A DNA stretch of 64,000 bases. Source: Brevundimonas sp. SGAir0440 (GTDB lineage: Bacteria; Pseudomonadota; Alphaproteobacteria; Caulobacterales; Caulobacteraceae). The translations under genes were made by a program, and so were the position numbers. Numbering within the stretch: the stretch's first letter is position 1; each line of letters begins with the position of its first letter. The stretch spans positions 558,001 to 622,000 of the forward strand of contig NZ_CP039435.1 of assembly GCF_005484585.1 (NCBI RefSeq), written 5' to 3'. Positions 9,557 to 19,857 of the stretch are shown here, piece by piece. The notes under the pieces were generated by a model that was given only the letters and a program-made list of their open reading frames with translations, did no database searches and had not been told where the DNA came from.

Positions 9557-10506
9557 TGACGGCGGCGCTGGCCCTGGCCTTGCTGACCTTTCAGGCGCCA
9601 GCCGCCAGACCGTGCACGCCGCAAGAGGTGGCGGCGCTGACGGCGCCGTCGACGCAGCCCTATCGCCTGACGTGCCAAGCCGACCTGCCGGGCGTCGATA
9701 TCCGCCGCCGCGTGCTGATCGAAGGCGGGGAGAGTTCAGGCGCGTCGCTGGATTGCGGGGGCGGGACGATCCGCGCGCCGGGCCCGGCGACGACCACAGC
9801 CCCGACCCTCGCCGTCTGGTCCCGCCGCGAGGGCGATCGGTGGTCGCGGCCGGTCGATGTAACGATCCGAAACTGCACCGTCGTCGGCAATGTGCGGATC
9901 TGGGGCATGGGGGCGGGCGGATCGATGCGCGACCTGCTGGCCTCGTCACGCACCGCCGGGCACACCCAAGCGGCCCAGTCCGCCGCGCCGCTCCGCGTCA
10001 CCCTGGACCGGGTTCGGTTCGAGGGCGTGGGGACCATTCCCCTCTATATCGGGCCGGGGGTGACGCGCACCACGGTGACGCGATCCCGCTTTACGGGGCG
10101 CTCGACCTCGACCGCCGTCTATCTGGACGCCGAGAGCGCAGGCGCGCTGATCCAGGATAATGATTTCGATATTCGCACCGGGCGCGAGCAGATCGCGGTG
10201 GACGGGTCGGGCGCCAACCGCATCGTCGGCAACCGGCTGGCGCTGCACGGCAAGGGCGGGGTGTTCTTATACCGCAACTGCGGCGAGGACGGCGTGATCC
10301 GCCACCAGACGCCGTCCTATAATCAGATTACGGACAATCTGTTCACCGGCGCGGGCTGGTTGCGGCCGCGCGCGGTGGTGATCGGGTCGCGTGAGGGCGG
10401 GCGACGCTACTGCGGCGACGACCGGGGCTGGCCGTTCGGCTCCAGCGCGGACGACGGCGACGGGGCCACGGGGAATCTGGCGGCGCGCAACGTCGTGCGA
10501 CGCTGA
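9556..10506 (+). CDS. Secreted right-handed beta-helix protein
   Basis: 316 residues. A short hydrophobic N-terminus (MTAALALALLTFQAPAA) looks like a signal peptide. The body has repeating short beta-strand turns (VTIRNCTVVGNV, VTLDRVRFEGVG, ALIQDNDFDIRTG, NRIVGNRLALHG, NQITDNLFTGAG) typical of parallel beta-helix proteins acting on or binding polysaccharides. It is the last gene of a coupled trio with a lipoprotein and a phosphatase-like protein, suggesting a shared cell-envelope role (inference). No catalytic residues can be assigned. Confidence 0.72.
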   Translation: MTAALALALLTFQAPAARPCTPQEVAALTAPSTQPYRLTCQADLPGVDIRRRVLIEGGESSGASLDCGGGTIRAPGPATTTAPTLAVWSRREGDRWSRPVDVTIRNCTVVGNVRIWGMGAGGSMRDLLASSRTAGHTQAAQSAAPLRVTLDRVRFEGVGTIPLYIGPGVTRTTVTRSRFTGRSTSTAVYLDAESAGALIQDNDFDIRTGREQIAVDGSGANRIVGNRLALHGKGGVFLYRNCGEDGVIRHQTPSYNQITDNLFTGAGWLRPRAVVIGSREGGRRYCGDDRGWPFGSSADDGDGATGNLAARNVVRR

Positions 10507-10571
10507 TAGAGGCCTTGCACGCACCGGCGGTTCGGGGCTGATTGCGGAACAGAGCGATCAGGGGATTGGAT

Positions 10572-12422
10572 ATGCGTTGGGTGTTGTTTCTGGCCTCCCT
10601 TGCGGCGGCCGTGGGCTTGGCGGTGCTGACCGCGCAGACGCCCAAACCCCTGCCCGCCTCGGCGCCTGCGGTTCAGTTCTCGGCCGCGCGCGCCATGATC
10701 GACGTGAACCGGATCGCGAGAGCGCCGCATCCGGTCGGCTCGGCCGAGCATCGGCAGGTTCAGACCTATCTTGCCCAGAGGCTGACGGCGCTGGGGCTTC
10801 AGCCCAGCCTGCAGACCGGCGCCCTGTCGCCCGCCGCCGTCGCGCGGCTCGAGCGGGAGGGTGGAAATGCGGACGGCGTCCAGGCCGTCAATATCATCGG
10901 CGTCCTGCCGGGACGAAATCCGGCCCTGCCGGCCGTCGCCCTGATGGCGCATTACGACACCTCGCCGACTTCGCCGGGCGCCGCCGACGATGCGACCGGC
11001 GTGGCCGCCATTCTGGAAGCCGTGCGCGCGATCAAGGCACGGGGCGGGGCCGAGCGGACGCTGGTGGTCTTGTTCACCGACGCCGAGGAGCTGAATCTGG
11101 ACGGGGCGCGGGCCTTCTTCAGCGAACATCCGCTGCGTGACGACATCGGCGCGGTGATCAATCTGGAGGCGCGGGGCGGCGGCGGGCGCGCGATGATGTT
11201 CGAGACCGGGCCCGGCAACGCCCAGACCATCGCCCGCTATGCCCAGGCGACGCAGCGGGCGACGGGCGGGCCGTCCAGCAACGCCCTGGCCATCTTCGTC
11301 TATCGGCTGATGCCCAATGGCACGGACTTCACCGTGGCGGCGGATCGGAGGCTGGCGGGGATCAATCTGGCCTTCATCGGCCGCCCGGCGCAGTATCATT
11401 CACCGTCCTCGACGCCGCAGGCGCTGGATCAGGGCAGCGTGCAGCATATCGGCTCCCAGGCGTTGGAAATGGCCGATGACCTTTTGCGGGCGCCGACCCT
11501 GCCGCAGGCGACGCAGAACACCGTCTATGCCGACGTCTTCGGCCTGTTCGTCGTGCAGCATTCGCCGGCGATCGGCTGGCTGCTGTTGATCGTGGGAGTC
11601 CTGGCGACGGCCTTCGCCGCCTGGGGCGCGCGGCATGCCACGGCCTTGAGAGCCATGTCGGTCGTGCGGGGCGCGGCGGATGGCCTGTGGCTGTTGGCCA
11701 GCGCGGTGGTGGTGGGACAGGCGGTGCGCGTCCTGGCCGGACCGATCGGCCGTCGCGTGGATTCGGCCGACCTCTATTACACCTTGCTGCGTCGCCTGCC
11801 GGTTCTGGAAATCGCCGTGGCCCTGGCCATGCTCGGCCTGGTTCTGATGCTGACCGCAGGGCGACGCCTGCTGGGCCGATGGGGCGCAGCCGGAGTTGTC
11901 CTGGCGGCCTTCGCGATTGCAGCGGCGCTGGGCGGTTTCAGCCTGCCGGTCCTGGGCGCGACGGTGATCGCCCTGGCGCTCAGCCTGGCGCGGCCGAAAC
12001 CGCAGGACGCAGACGCCGTCTGGGGCGGCTGGCTGGGGTTGATCGTCCTGGTTCTGATCCTGGGCGGCGGGGTGCAGGCGGCGGCGCCGGAAGCCGCCTT
12101 CCTGCTGGTGTGGCCCGGTCTGATCGCCGCCCTGGCCGCCGCGTCGACGGCGGTGATCGGCGCCCGTTTCGGTTCATGGGCGTCCTTGGCGCCCGCCGTC
12201 GTCGCCACAGCACTCGTCGGCGGGTGGTTGCTGGTTCAGGGGCACGGGGTCTTCCTGGGGGTCGGCATGGACTTGCCTGGCGCAGTGGGGCCGATCGCCC
12301 TGATGATCGCGATGCTGATCCGCCCGCTGGCGCCGCGCTCGGGCCGCGCCTTGCCGATCTTCGCCGCCGCCGGTCTGTTGCTCGCCTGCGGGATCGCCGT
12401 GGCGGCGAGACTCATCGCGTGA
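10572..12422 (+). CDS. M28-family zinc peptidase with C-terminal membrane domain
   Basis: 616 residues. An N-terminal signal/anchor (MRWVLFLASLAAAVGLAVL) is followed by an M28 aminopeptidase domain with zinc ligands in MAHYDTSP (His127, Asp129), AADDATG, FTDAEELNLDGA and the late His in YHSPSSTP. The C-terminal 270 residues contain about eight hydrophobic helices, as in Fxna-type ER metallopeptidases. The catalytic domain should face the periplasm. The ATG at 10572 is preferred over a TTG at 10542 because it places the anchor at the N-terminus. Confidence 0.88.
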   Translation: MRWVLFLASLAAAVGLAVLTAQTPKPLPASAPAVQFSAARAMIDVNRIARAPHPVGSAEHRQVQTYLAQRLTALGLQPSLQTGALSPAAVARLEREGGNADGVQAVNIIGVLPGRNPALPAVALMAHYDTSPTSPGAADDATGVAAILEAVRAIKARGGAERTLVVLFTDAEELNLDGARAFFSEHPLRDDIGAVINLEARGGGGRAMMFETGPGNAQTIARYAQATQRATGGPSSNALAIFVYRLMPNGTDFTVAADRRLAGINLAFIGRPAQYHSPSSTPQALDQGSVQHIGSQALEMADDLLRAPTLPQATQNTVYADVFGLFVVQHSPAIGWLLLIVGVLATAFAAWGARHATALRAMSVVRGAADGLWLLASAVVVGQAVRVLAGPIGRRVDSADLYYTLLRRLPVLEIAVALAMLGLVLMLTAGRRLLGRWGAAGVVLAAFAIAAALGGFSLPVLGATVIALALSLARPKPQDADAVWGGWLGLIVLVLILGGGVQAAAPEAAFLLVWPGLIAALAAASTAVIGARFGSWASLAPAVVATALVGGWLLVQGHGVFLGVGMDLPGAVGPIALMIAMLIRPLAPRSGRALPIFAAAGLLLACGIAVAARLIA

Positions 12423-12501
12423 GGCGACTGCGTTTCGCAGTCGTCGGCGCCGTGAAACCCGGCTAAGGCTACCGCTGCTGCTTCTGGGAGCCTCGGCGCG
12501 C

Positions 12502-14142
12502 TTGCACCATCTTCACGTCAATCCGTTCACCGTCCTGTCGTTGGCGATAGCGATCCTGGGCGCGTGGACGGCTCTGGATCTGTTCAATCGAACCCGCGAC
12601 CAGATCGGCGCGACGCGGCTGCGCTGGTTGGGAGTCGCGGCCCTGGCGCTGGGCGTCAGCATCTGGTCGATGCATTTCATCGCCATGCTGGGGTTCGAGT
12701 TGAACGGTCCGGTCTTCTATGACCCCGGCCTGACGCTGGTGTCGTTCCTGCTGGCGACGGCCGGTACGGCGGCGGCCTTCCTGACGGCGGGGACAGCGCA
12801 GGCCAGCCCCCTGCGACTCGCGCCGGCGGCCTTGCTGATGGGCGGGTCCATCGTCGCCATGCACTATGTCGGGATGGCGGCGATGCGGATGAACGCCGTC
12901 CTGAGCTATCAGCCCGTGCTGGTCGCCCTGTCGGTGCTGGTTGCGGTCGCCGCCGCCTATGCCGCCCTGATTGCGGCCCGCCAGGAGCGGAGCCTGGCCT
13001 GGCGCGCGGTCGCCGCCGTGATCCTGGGTCTGGCCATCGTCTCCATGCACCATGTCGGCATGGCGGCCCTGATCCTGACCCCGATCGCCGATGCCGGGCC
13101 GGTGGAGGGCGGGGCGTCGCCGGTGGTCCTGGCGGTCGCGGTGACGACCGGGGCGGTGACACTGCTGTTTCTCGCGCTGGGCGCCTCGATCGTGGATCAG
13201 CGCGCCAATGTCCTGGCGGCCGTGGACGCCGGCGGCGTCGGCTTCTGGGAAGCGACCCTGCCGATGAAGACGACGATGATGTCGCATCGCGCGCGCGAAA
13301 TCCTGTCCATCGACGCGGACAGCCGTCTGGGAGCCACCGAGATCGGCGACCGTCTGTCGCCCGAGGATCTGCCGCTGCATCGTCAGGCGCTGGAGCGCGC
13401 CTTGGCGGGCGAGGGCGAATATGATCAGGAATGGCGTCTGCCGGCCTCTGGCCGCTGGATCCATCTGCGGGGGCGCCTGATCCGCAGTCGTTCGGGCCGG
13501 CCGATCAAGATGTCGGGGGTCATCACCGACATCACCGATCGCCGCGAAGCCTTCGCCGCCCTGGCCGACAGCGAACGCTTGCAGCGACTGCTGATCAACG
13601 AACTGAATCACCGGGTGAAGAACACGCTGGCCACGGTGCAGTCCATCGCACACCAGACGGCGCGGCGCACGCCGGATGTCGCCACCTTCACCGCCCTGTT
13701 CGAGGCGCGGCTGGTGGCCCTGTCCAACACGCAGAATCTGCTGACGGCCGCGAATTGGGAGCGTGTCGATCTGCGCGCCATGCTGGCTCAGGAACTGGCC
13801 CCCTATGCCGAGGAACAGGTTCGCCTGACCGGACCGGCCGTCGATCTGAACGCGCAGCAGACCCTGGGCATGGGCATGGTCTTTCACGAACTGGCGGTGA
13901 ACGCCGCCAAATACGGCGCCCTGTCGAACGCCTCGGGCTGCGTGCGGGTCGACTGGTCCGTGGCGGAAGGCCATCTGCTGCTGGATTGGGTCGAAAGCGG
14001 CGGTCCGGCGGTGTCGCCGCCTCAACGCAAGGGCTTTGGTTCGGTGCTGATCGATTCGACCATCAACCGCTCGCTGCACGGCTCGGCGGTCATGACCTAC
14101 GACCCCGAAGGCGCCAGTTTCAGCCTGCGTCTTCCGCTGTAG
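12502..14142 (+). CDS. MHYT-domain HWE-family sensor histidine kinase
   Basis: 546 residues with a TTG start. An integral MHYT sensor domain (about residues 10-225) carries the three motifs MHFI, MHYVGM and MHHVGM, thought to bind a metal such as copper and sense small gases. A PAS-like domain follows (about 230-350), then an HWE/HisKA_2 kinase core with the phosphoacceptor in ELNHRVKNTL and an ATP-binding domain (FHELAVNAAKYGAL). There is no neighbouring response regulator, so it is an orphan kinase here. It ends about 50 bases before the recA LexA box. Confidence 0.9.
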   Translation: MHHLHVNPFTVLSLAIAILGAWTALDLFNRTRDQIGATRLRWLGVAALALGVSIWSMHFIAMLGFELNGPVFYDPGLTLVSFLLATAGTAAAFLTAGTAQASPLRLAPAALLMGGSIVAMHYVGMAAMRMNAVLSYQPVLVALSVLVAVAAAYAALIAARQERSLAWRAVAAVILGLAIVSMHHVGMAALILTPIADAGPVEGGASPVVLAVAVTTGAVTLLFLALGASIVDQRANVLAAVDAGGVGFWEATLPMKTTMMSHRAREILSIDADSRLGATEIGDRLSPEDLPLHRQALERALAGEGEYDQEWRLPASGRWIHLRGRLIRSRSGRPIKMSGVITDITDRREAFAALADSERLQRLLINELNHRVKNTLATVQSIAHQTARRTPDVATFTALFEARLVALSNTQNLLTAANWERVDLRAMLAQELAPYAEEQVRLTGPAVDLNAQQTLGMGMVFHELAVNAAKYGALSNASGCVRVDWSVAEGHLLLDWVESGGPAVSPPQRKGFGSVLIDSTINRSLHGSAVMTYDPEGASFSLRLPL

Positions 14143-14193
14143 CCTACGTCAAAAACGGTCGTAGGTTTTGAATGTTCTCGTTTTGATCGATGA

Positions 14194-14208
14194 GAACATC
14201 TTGTGAAC
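14194..14208 (+). promoter_or_regulatory. LexA (SOS) box upstream of recA
   Basis: GAAC-N7-GAAC, the reverse complement of the alphaproteobacterial LexA consensus GTTC-N7-GTTC, lies 104 bases before the recA start. A further GAAC follows at 14211. The box overlaps the right arm of an inverted repeat (ATGTTCTC at 14172-14179, GAGAACAT at 14192-14199). Confidence 0.8.
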
Positions 14209-14311
14209 CGGAACAAACCATGCACATAGTCGGCCTCACGAAACGGGGGCGGGTCCAGGCGGGTCTCTCCCAAGCTTAATGACAGGAATCATGGCAAGGG
14301 AGACGAAGGCA

Positions 14312-15394
14312 ATGGCTTCACAGGCGGCACTCAAGTTGGTGGGCAAGGACGACGGCGACAAGCAACGCGCCCTGGAGGCGGCGATCGCACAGATCGATCG
14401 CGCCTTCGGCAAGGGCTCGGTGATGAAGCTCGGCAAGGCCGGGCAGGTGAACGAGATCGAGAGCGTCTCGACCGGTTCGCTGGGCCTGGACATGGCGCTT
14501 GGCATCGGCGGTCTGCCGGTCGGGCGGGTGATCGAGGTGTTCGGCCCGGAATCCTCGGGCAAGACGACTTTGGCCCTGCACACCGTCGCCGAAGTGCAGA
14601 AGAAGGGCGGGGTCGCCGCTTTCGTCGACGCCGAACATGCGTTGGACCCGGTTTACGCCCAGAAGCTGGGCGTCAATCTGGACGACCTGCTGGTGTCGCA
14701 GCCCGATACCGGCGAGCAGGCGCTGGAAATCGTGGATACGCTGGTCCGATCGGGCGCCGTGGACATCGTGGTCGTCGACTCGGTCGCGGCCCTGACGCCG
14801 CGCGCCGAGATCGAGGGCGAGATGGGCGACAGCCTGCCGGGCCTTCAGGCGCGCTTGATGAGCCAGGCGCTGCGCAAGCTGACCGCCTCGATCTCCAAGT
14901 CGAAATGCATCGTCCTGTTCATCAACCAGATCCGTCACAAGATCGGCGTCATGTACGGCTCGCCTGAGACGACGACGGGCGGCAATGCGCTGAAGTTCTA
15001 CGCCTCGGTGCGTCTGGACATCCGCCGCACTGGCGCGATCAAGAACCGCGACGAGGTGGTCGGCAACACCACCCGGGTCAAGGTGGTCAAGAACAAGGTC
15101 GCCCCGCCGTTTCGCGAGGTCATCTTCGACATCATGTACGGCGAGGGCATCTCCAAGCTGGGCGAGGTCATCGACCTGGGCGTCAAGGCCGGCATCATCG
15201 AGAAGTCGGGCAGCTGGTTCAGCTATGACTCCACCCGGATCGGTCAGGGCCGCGAGAATGTGCGCGAGTTCCTGAAACAGAACCCCGACATCGCCGCCTC
15301 GATCGAAAAGAACGTGCGCGCCTCGACCAACAAGATCGCCGACGAACTGCTGGGCACGCCCGAGCCGGACGAAGGCCAGGACCTGGAAGGCTGA
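14312..15394 (+). CDS. recA: Recombinase RecA
   Basis: 360-residue DNA-strand exchange ATPase and LexA co-protease; central to homologous repair and SOS induction. Walker A GPESSGKT is at residues 78-85; also present are the DAEHALDP segment, Walker [10 protein letters not shown], the L2 region [12 protein letters not shown], and an acidic C-terminus. The ATG at 14312 fits the alphaproteobacterial N-terminus MASQAALKL; in-frame ATGs at 14279 and 14291 are possible but less likely. A LexA box lies upstream. Confidence 0.98.
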   Translation: MASQAALKLVGKDDGDKQRALEAAIAQIDRAFGKGSVMKLGKAGQVNEIESVSTGSLGLDMALGIGGLPVGRVIEVFGPESSGKTTLALHTVAEVQKKGGVAAFVDAEHALDPVYAQKLGVNLDDLLVSQPDTGEQALEIVDTLVRSGAVDIVVVDSVAALTPRAEIEGEMGDSLPGLQARLMSQALRKLTASISKSKCIVLFINQIRHKIGVMYGSPETTTGGNALKFYASVRLDIRRTGAIKNRDEVVGNTTRVKVVKNKVAPPFREVIFDIMYGEGISKLGEVIDLGVKAGIIEKSGSWFSYDSTRIGQGRENVREFLKQNPDIAASIEKNVRASTNKIADELLGTPEPDEGQDLEG

Positions 15395-15513
15395 CGCCGG
15401 CCTCCGAGGCTGGGCGGACTGTCAGAGTTCATCCCGGTCTCGGTCTGGTCTTTTTCACCGCTACTCCGTCGCCCCTAGCGACCCGCCACCGACCCCGCGA
15501 AGGGCGGCGGAGC

Positions 15514-15550
15514 GACCCGCTCGACCTCGTGTCGGGCGGGTCTTTTTCTT
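15514..15550 (+). terminator. Rho-independent terminator after recA
   Basis: Stem GACCCGC/GCGGGTC (15514-15520 with 15536-15542) with an inner CGAC/GTCG stem, followed by TTTTTCTT. It lies 120 bases after the recA stop. The intervening 15395-15513 shows no reading frame. Confidence 0.88.
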
Positions 15551-15594
15551 GTCCGGGCCTGCGATTGCGATTGGCCCAGGGCCGCGCGATAACG

Positions 15595-16167
15595 ATGGCC
15601 ATGCGAAACCGCTTTGGGTGTCTGGCTTTGCTCGCCCTCTTGGTCTGCGCGCCTCTCGCGGGTTGGCAGACCTACCAATACGTTTGGTATCAAAGCCTCT
15701 TGCCTCATGGCGTCGAGGCAAGGTGGATCGAATATCGTAAGCAAGCGGCTTGGGGCTTCGGACCCGGCGCCGACGAGGTCGGACTGATCATATATCGGCT
15801 GGAGAAGGCTTCGCTTTCAAAGATCGAAGAAGGAGGATTGGCTTATCTGTCTGACGCTTCTGAAAGCCCGGTGCTGGTGAATGCATCTCAGCGGAAGGCG
15901 AATGAGCGTCGAACCTACTGGGACTGGAAGCGCACTCCGATCGTTCCATTGTGGTCTGGACATGGGGAGCATAACTGCGGCCGAGAGCCCGGCATCGGGG
16001 CCTTCCTGGATCGCAATTATTTCCGCTGCAAACTCGATCCGAAAACCGTGTCGCGGGTCAATGCCATCATAAGCTCTGACAATGCGTTTTACGCCCGTGG
16101 GCGAGGTGGGAGCGTCGTCATCGTGGCTCCGGTTGAGAAACGCGTGATCCTAGCGTACAGCGGCTAG
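15595..16167 (+). CDS. Hypothetical signal-anchored protein
   Basis: 190 residues starting MAMRNRFG, with one hydrophobic segment (about residues 8-24) that could be a signal peptide or N-terminal anchor; the rest would be periplasmic. Two ATGs (15595, 15601) are possible; a longer frame from 15529 starts inside the recA terminator and is rejected. Base composition is visibly less G+C-rich than neighbours, with codons such as ATA, TTA-free but AAA/GAA/TCT-rich, hinting at recent acquisition. No family recognised. Confidence 0.6.
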   Translation: MAMRNRFGCLALLALLVCAPLAGWQTYQYVWYQSLLPHGVEARWIEYRKQAAWGFGPGADEVGLIIYRLEKASLSKIEEGGLAYLSDASESPVLVNASQRKANERRTYWDWKRTPIVPLWSGHGEHNCGREPGIGAFLDRNYFRCKLDPKTVSRVNAIISSDNAFYARGRGGSVVIVAPVEKRVILAYSG

Positions 16168-16180
16168 CAACCCTTCTAAA

Positions 16181-16210
16181 CGAAAACGGGCGACCCGAAG
16201 GCCGCCCGTT
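16181..16210 (-). terminator. Terminator of the fadA-fadB operon
   Basis: 8-bp stem AACGGGCG/CGCCCGTT (16185-16192 with 16203-16210). Read on the minus strand it is followed by TTTTCGTTT. It is 28 bases past the fadB stop and also faces the end of the convergent gene. Confidence 0.8.
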
Positions 16211-16237
16211 CTGTCGTCTGTCGATGTCCGCAGCCGA

Positions 16238-18430
16238 TCAGGCGGCGGCCTTCTCCGGGGCGAACTTACCGTAGAAGGTTTCGTTCTTCGCGGCCATGTC
16301 TCGCAGCAACTGCGGGACCTTGAAGCGGTCGCCATAGGTCGCGGCTAGACGGTCGGCGGTCTCGACGAACTTGGCCAGACCGATGCCGTCGATCATGCTG
16401 ATCGGACCGCCGGTCCAGGGCGCGAAGCCCCAGCCCAGGATGGCGCCCAGATCGGCTTCGCGCGGATCGTCGATGACGCCCTCTTCCCAGCAGCGGGCCA
16501 CTTCGACGGCCTGACGATACAGCAGGCGCGTCTTCAGCTCGTCGATCTGGGCGAAGGCGGTCGGCTCTTCCGGCTGGTCGATGCCTTTGGTTGTCGGGGC
16601 CAGTTCGCCCAGACCCTTCCAGATCGTCTTGGGCTTCTGATCGTAGTCGTAGAAGCCCTTGCCGTTCTTGCGACCGAAGCGACCGCCCTCGACCATCTTG
16701 GCGACGATGTCGGCGCCTTCCGATGGGACGTATTTGTCGCCCAGATCCAGCGCCGTCTGTTTGGCGATCTTGTAGGACAGGTCCAGGGCGACGTCGTCGT
16801 GCATCTCCAGCGGGCCGCGCGGCATGCCGGTCATGCGACCGACATTGTCGATCAAGGCGGGGCCATAGCCCTCTTCCAGCATCGCCATGCCCTCCATCAG
16901 GAAGGTGGAGAAGCAGCGCGAGGTGTAGAAGCCGCGGCTGTCGTTGACGACGATCGGCGTCTTCTTGATCTTCAGCACATAGTCCAGCGCCTTGGCGATG
17001 GCGGCCTGACCCGTCTTTTCGCCCAGGATGATCTCGACCAGCATCATCTTGTCGACGGGCGAGAAGAAGTGGATGCCGATGAAGTCCTCGGGCCGCACAG
17101 AGGCCTCGGCCAGGCCGGTGATCGGCAGGGTCGAGGTGTTGGAGCCGAAGACGGCGCCCTCGGCCAGTTGCGCCTCGGCGCGCTTGGTCACGTCGGCCTT
17201 GATCTCGCGGTTCTCGAACACGGCCTCGACGACCAGATCGGAACCTTTGATCAGCTCATAATCCGTCGTCGCCGTGACTGAACCCAGCAGGGCGTCATAC
17301 TTCTCCTGCGTCAGCTGACCGCGCGACAGGCGCTTCTTCAGCAGTTCCTCGACGTGGGCCTTGCCCTTGTCGGCGGCTTCCTGGGTCTGGTCGATCAGGA
17401 TGGTCTCGATGCCGGCCAGCGCCTGCACATAGGCGATGCCCGCGCCCATCATGCCGGCGCCGATGACCGTGACCTTCTTCGGATCGGACTTCGGCACGCC
17501 GGCCGGGCGAACGGCGCCCTTGTCCAGTTCCTGTTTGGACAGGAACAGCGAATGGATCATGGCCTGGGCCTGCGGCGTCATCAGGGTCTTGATGAAGTAG
17601 CGGGTCTCGATGCGCAGGGCCGCGTCCATCGGCACCTGGGCGCCCTCGTAAACGGCCTTCATCAGGTTCACCACGGCCGGATAGTTGCCGTAGGACTGCT
17701 TGCGCAGCATGGCGTTGCCGACCATGAAGTTCTGAATGCCGGCCGGGTGATAGGGGCCGCCGCCGGGTAGTTTGAACGCCTTCTCGTCCCAGGGCTGGAC
17801 GGCTTTGCCGCCATTCTTGATCCAGGCCTTGGCGGCCTCGACCGACTGGCCCTTTTCGACCACCTCGTGGACGATGCCGGCGCCCTTGGCGTCGTTCGGG
17901 CGGAAGGACTTGCCCTCGCTCATCGCCATCATGGCGTTCTGGACGCCGACCAGACGGGTCAGGCGCTGGGTGCCGCCGCCCCCGGGGAACAGACCGACCT
18001 TGATCTCGGGCAGGCCCAGCTGGATCTTGTTGTCGTTCTCGACCACGCGGTAGTGGGCCGCCAGGGTGAACTCCAGTCCGCCGCCCAAGGCCAGGCCGTT
18101 GATCGCGGCCGCGATCGGCTTGCCCGAGGTTTCCAGCGCACGGAAGGCGCCGTTCAGCTTCCAGCCGGCGTCAAACGCCTTTTGCAGGTCGCCGCCGCCC
18201 GACAGCACGCCGCCGGCCATGTCGCCCAGATCCGCCCCGGCGCAGAAGCCCGAGGCCTTGCCCGAGGTGATGACGGCGCCCTTGATGGCGTCGTCGGTCT
18301 TGATGCGTTCGACCAGCTCGGGGATTTCCTTCATCACCGAGGAGGTCAGGGTGTTCATCGAACGGCCCGGAACGTCAAAGGTGATCAGGGCGATGCCGTC
18401 GGCGTCGACGTCGATCTTGAAGTTTTCCAT
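16238..18430 (-). CDS. fadB: Fatty-acid oxidation multifunctional enzyme (enoyl-CoA hydratase / 3-hydroxyacyl-CoA dehydrogenase)
   Basis: 730-residue bifunctional beta-oxidation protein. The N-terminal crotonase domain (about 1-190) has GFCAGADL and the [14 protein letters not shown] oxyanion/catalytic region. The NAD-binding 3-hydroxyacyl-CoA dehydrogenase domain begins with [15 protein letters not shown] (about residue 330), followed by FFSPVDKM with the catalytic His region. It hydrates trans-2-enoyl-CoA and oxidises the hydroxyacyl-CoA, handing the ketoacyl-CoA to FadA, whose gene is 18 bases upstream in the operon. Of two ATGs, 18430 has AGGAG at 9 bases; 18436 would be too close. Confidence 0.94.
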   Translation of the reverse strand: MENFKIDVDADGIALITFDVPGRSMNTLTSSVMKEIPELVERIKTDDAIKGAVITSGKASGFCAGADLGDMAGGVLSGGGDLQKAFDAGWKLNGAFRALETSGKPIAAAINGLALGGGLEFTLAAHYRVVENDNKIQLGLPEIKVGLFPGGGGTQRLTRLVGVQNAMMAMSEGKSFRPNDAKGAGIVHEVVEKGQSVEAAKAWIKNGGKAVQPWDEKAFKLPGGGPYHPAGIQNFMVGNAMLRKQSYGNYPAVVNLMKAVYEGAQVPMDAALRIETRYFIKTLMTPQAQAMIHSLFLSKQELDKGAVRPAGVPKSDPKKVTVIGAGMMGAGIAYVQALAGIETILIDQTQEAADKGKAHVEELLKKRLSRGQLTQEKYDALLGSVTATTDYELIKGSDLVVEAVFENREIKADVTKRAEAQLAEGAVFGSNTSTLPITGLAEASVRPEDFIGIHFFSPVDKMMLVEIILGEKTGQAAIAKALDYVLKIKKTPIVVNDSRGFYTSRCFSTFLMEGMAMLEEGYGPALIDNVGRMTGMPRGPLEMHDDVALDLSYKIAKQTALDLGDKYVPSEGADIVAKMVEGGRFGRKNGKGFYDYDQKPKTIWKGLGELAPTTKGIDQPEEPTAFAQIDELKTRLLYRQAVEVARCWEEGVIDDPREADLGAILGWGFAPWTGGPISMIDGIGLAKFVETADRLAATYGDRFKVPQLLRDMAAKNETFYGKFAPEKAAA

Positions 18431-18447
18431 ATCCATTTGCTCCTGGA

Positions 18448-19653
18448 TCAGACGCGTTCGATGACGGTGGCGGTGCCCATGCCGCCGCCGATGCACAGGG
18501 TGACTAGGGCGGTCGACTTGTTCGAGCGCTCCAGCTCGTCCAGCGCGATGCCGGTGATCATGGCGCCGGTGGCGCCGAGCGGGTGGCCCATCGAGATGCC
18601 GCCGCCGTTCACATTCATCTTGGCGTGGTCGATGTCGAGCGCCTGCATGTAGCGCAGGACGACGGCGGCGAAGGCCTCGTTCAGCTCCCACAGGTCGATG
18701 TCGTCGGGCGTCATGCCCAGCTTGTTCAGCAGTTTGCGGGTCACATATTCCGGGCCGGTCAGCATGATCGACGGCTCCGAGCCGATCGAGGCGCCGCCCA
18801 GGATCTTGGCGCGCGGCTTCAGGCCCAGGGCCTGGCCGGCTTCCAGCGAACCGATCAGCACGCCGGCCGAACCGTCGACGATGCCGGACGAGTTGCCTGG
18901 CGTGTGGACGTGATTGACGCGCTCGACTTCGGGGTAGCGCTGGTTGATCACGCCGTCGAAGGCCATTTCGCCCATCATGGCGAAGGAGGGGTTCAGGCCG
19001 CCGAGCGCCTGCATGTCCGTGTTCGGACGGATCGTCTCGTCATGATCCAGAATGGTCAGGCCCAACTGGTCCTTGACGCCGATCACCGAGTTCTTGAACC
19101 GGCCCTCGGCCCAGGCCTTGGCTGCGCGCTTGTGGCTCTCGACCGAATAGGCGTCCACGTCGTCGCGGCTGAAGCCGTATTTGGTGGCGATCATGTCCGC
19201 CGAGACGCCCTGCGGCACGAAATAGGTCGGGAAGGCCGACGAAGGATCGGTCGGCCAGGCGCCCATGTCCGAACCCATCGGCACGCGGCTCATGACCTCG
19301 ACGCCGCCGCCGACGGCGAAGTCGGCCTCGCCGGACTTCACCTTGGCCGTCGCCATGTTCACGGCTTCCAGGCCCGAGGCGCAGAAGCGGTTGATCTGGA
19401 CGCCCGCCGTATATTGCGACCAGCCGGCCGAAAGCACGGCCGTGCGCGCGATGTCGGCGCCGAGTTCGCCCACGGGCGTGACGCAGCCCAGGATGACGTC
19501 GTCGACCTTGGAGGTGTCCAGGTCGTTGCGGTCGCGCAGGGCTTCCAGCACCTGGGTCGCCAGGCTGAGGCCGGTGATCTCGTGCAGCGAGCCGTCCTTC
19601 TTGCCCTTGCCGCGCGGCGTGCGGACGGCGTCGTAGATATAGGCGTCAGCCAT
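18448..19653 (-). CDS. fadA: Acetyl-CoA C-acyltransferase (thiolase)
   Basis: 401-residue thiolase, the last step of beta-oxidation. The nucleophilic Cys is in [11 protein letters not shown]; the catalytic His is in GHPLGATGA, and the second Cys is in CIGGGMGTA near the C-terminus. Homotetrameric cytosolic enzyme by family. It is the first gene of the operon with fadB. Upstream lies an ACGT-repeat site that could bind a fatty-acid or branched-chain catabolism regulator. Confidence 0.95.
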   Translation of the reverse strand: MADAYIYDAVRTPRGKGKKDGSLHEITGLSLATQVLEALRDRNDLDTSKVDDVILGCVTPVGELGADIARTAVLSAGWSQYTAGVQINRFCASGLEAVNMATAKVKSGEADFAVGGGVEVMSRVPMGSDMGAWPTDPSSAFPTYFVPQGVSADMIATKYGFSRDDVDAYSVESHKRAAKAWAEGRFKNSVIGVKDQLGLTILDHDETIRPNTDMQALGGLNPSFAMMGEMAFDGVINQRYPEVERVNHVHTPGNSSGIVDGSAGVLIGSLEAGQALGLKPRAKILGGASIGSEPSIMLTGPEYVTRKLLNKLGMTPDDIDLWELNEAFAAVVLRYMQALDIDHAKMNVNGGGISMGHPLGATGAMITGIALDELERSNKSTALVTLCIGGGMGTATVIERV

Positions 19654-19747
19654 GGAAGTGCGTCTCCATCTTTGGGCCCATCCTCAACGTGCGGCAGGTC
19701 GCGGCACGACGGACAGGGCGGTTCCAAGCGTGGACGCCAAGAACCCT

Positions 19748-19767
19748 ACGTTTACGTCAACGTCAAG
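19748..19767 (-). promoter_or_regulatory. ACGT-repeat operator candidate upstream of fadA
   Basis: Three ACGT units at exact 6-base spacing (19748, 19754, 19760), ending in CAAG, about 95 bases before the fadA start. On the minus strand it begins TTGACG, so it may overlap a -35 element. It resembles ACGT-rich sites bound by LiuR-like regulators of acyl-CoA catabolism; this match is from memory of the consensus, not tested. Confidence 0.5.
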
Positions 19768-19857
19768 TAATAAGCCGCGTGATCGCGACCGCTTGAGGCG
19801 GATGCTTCGCCGGATTGACGGTATGACGGCGTGGGAACGCCGGCCGAGCGCCGGCTA

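Noticed and set aside
15395..15513. Small RNA between recA and its terminator
   Set aside because: No promoter or distinctive structure apart from the terminator; more simply the recA trailer.
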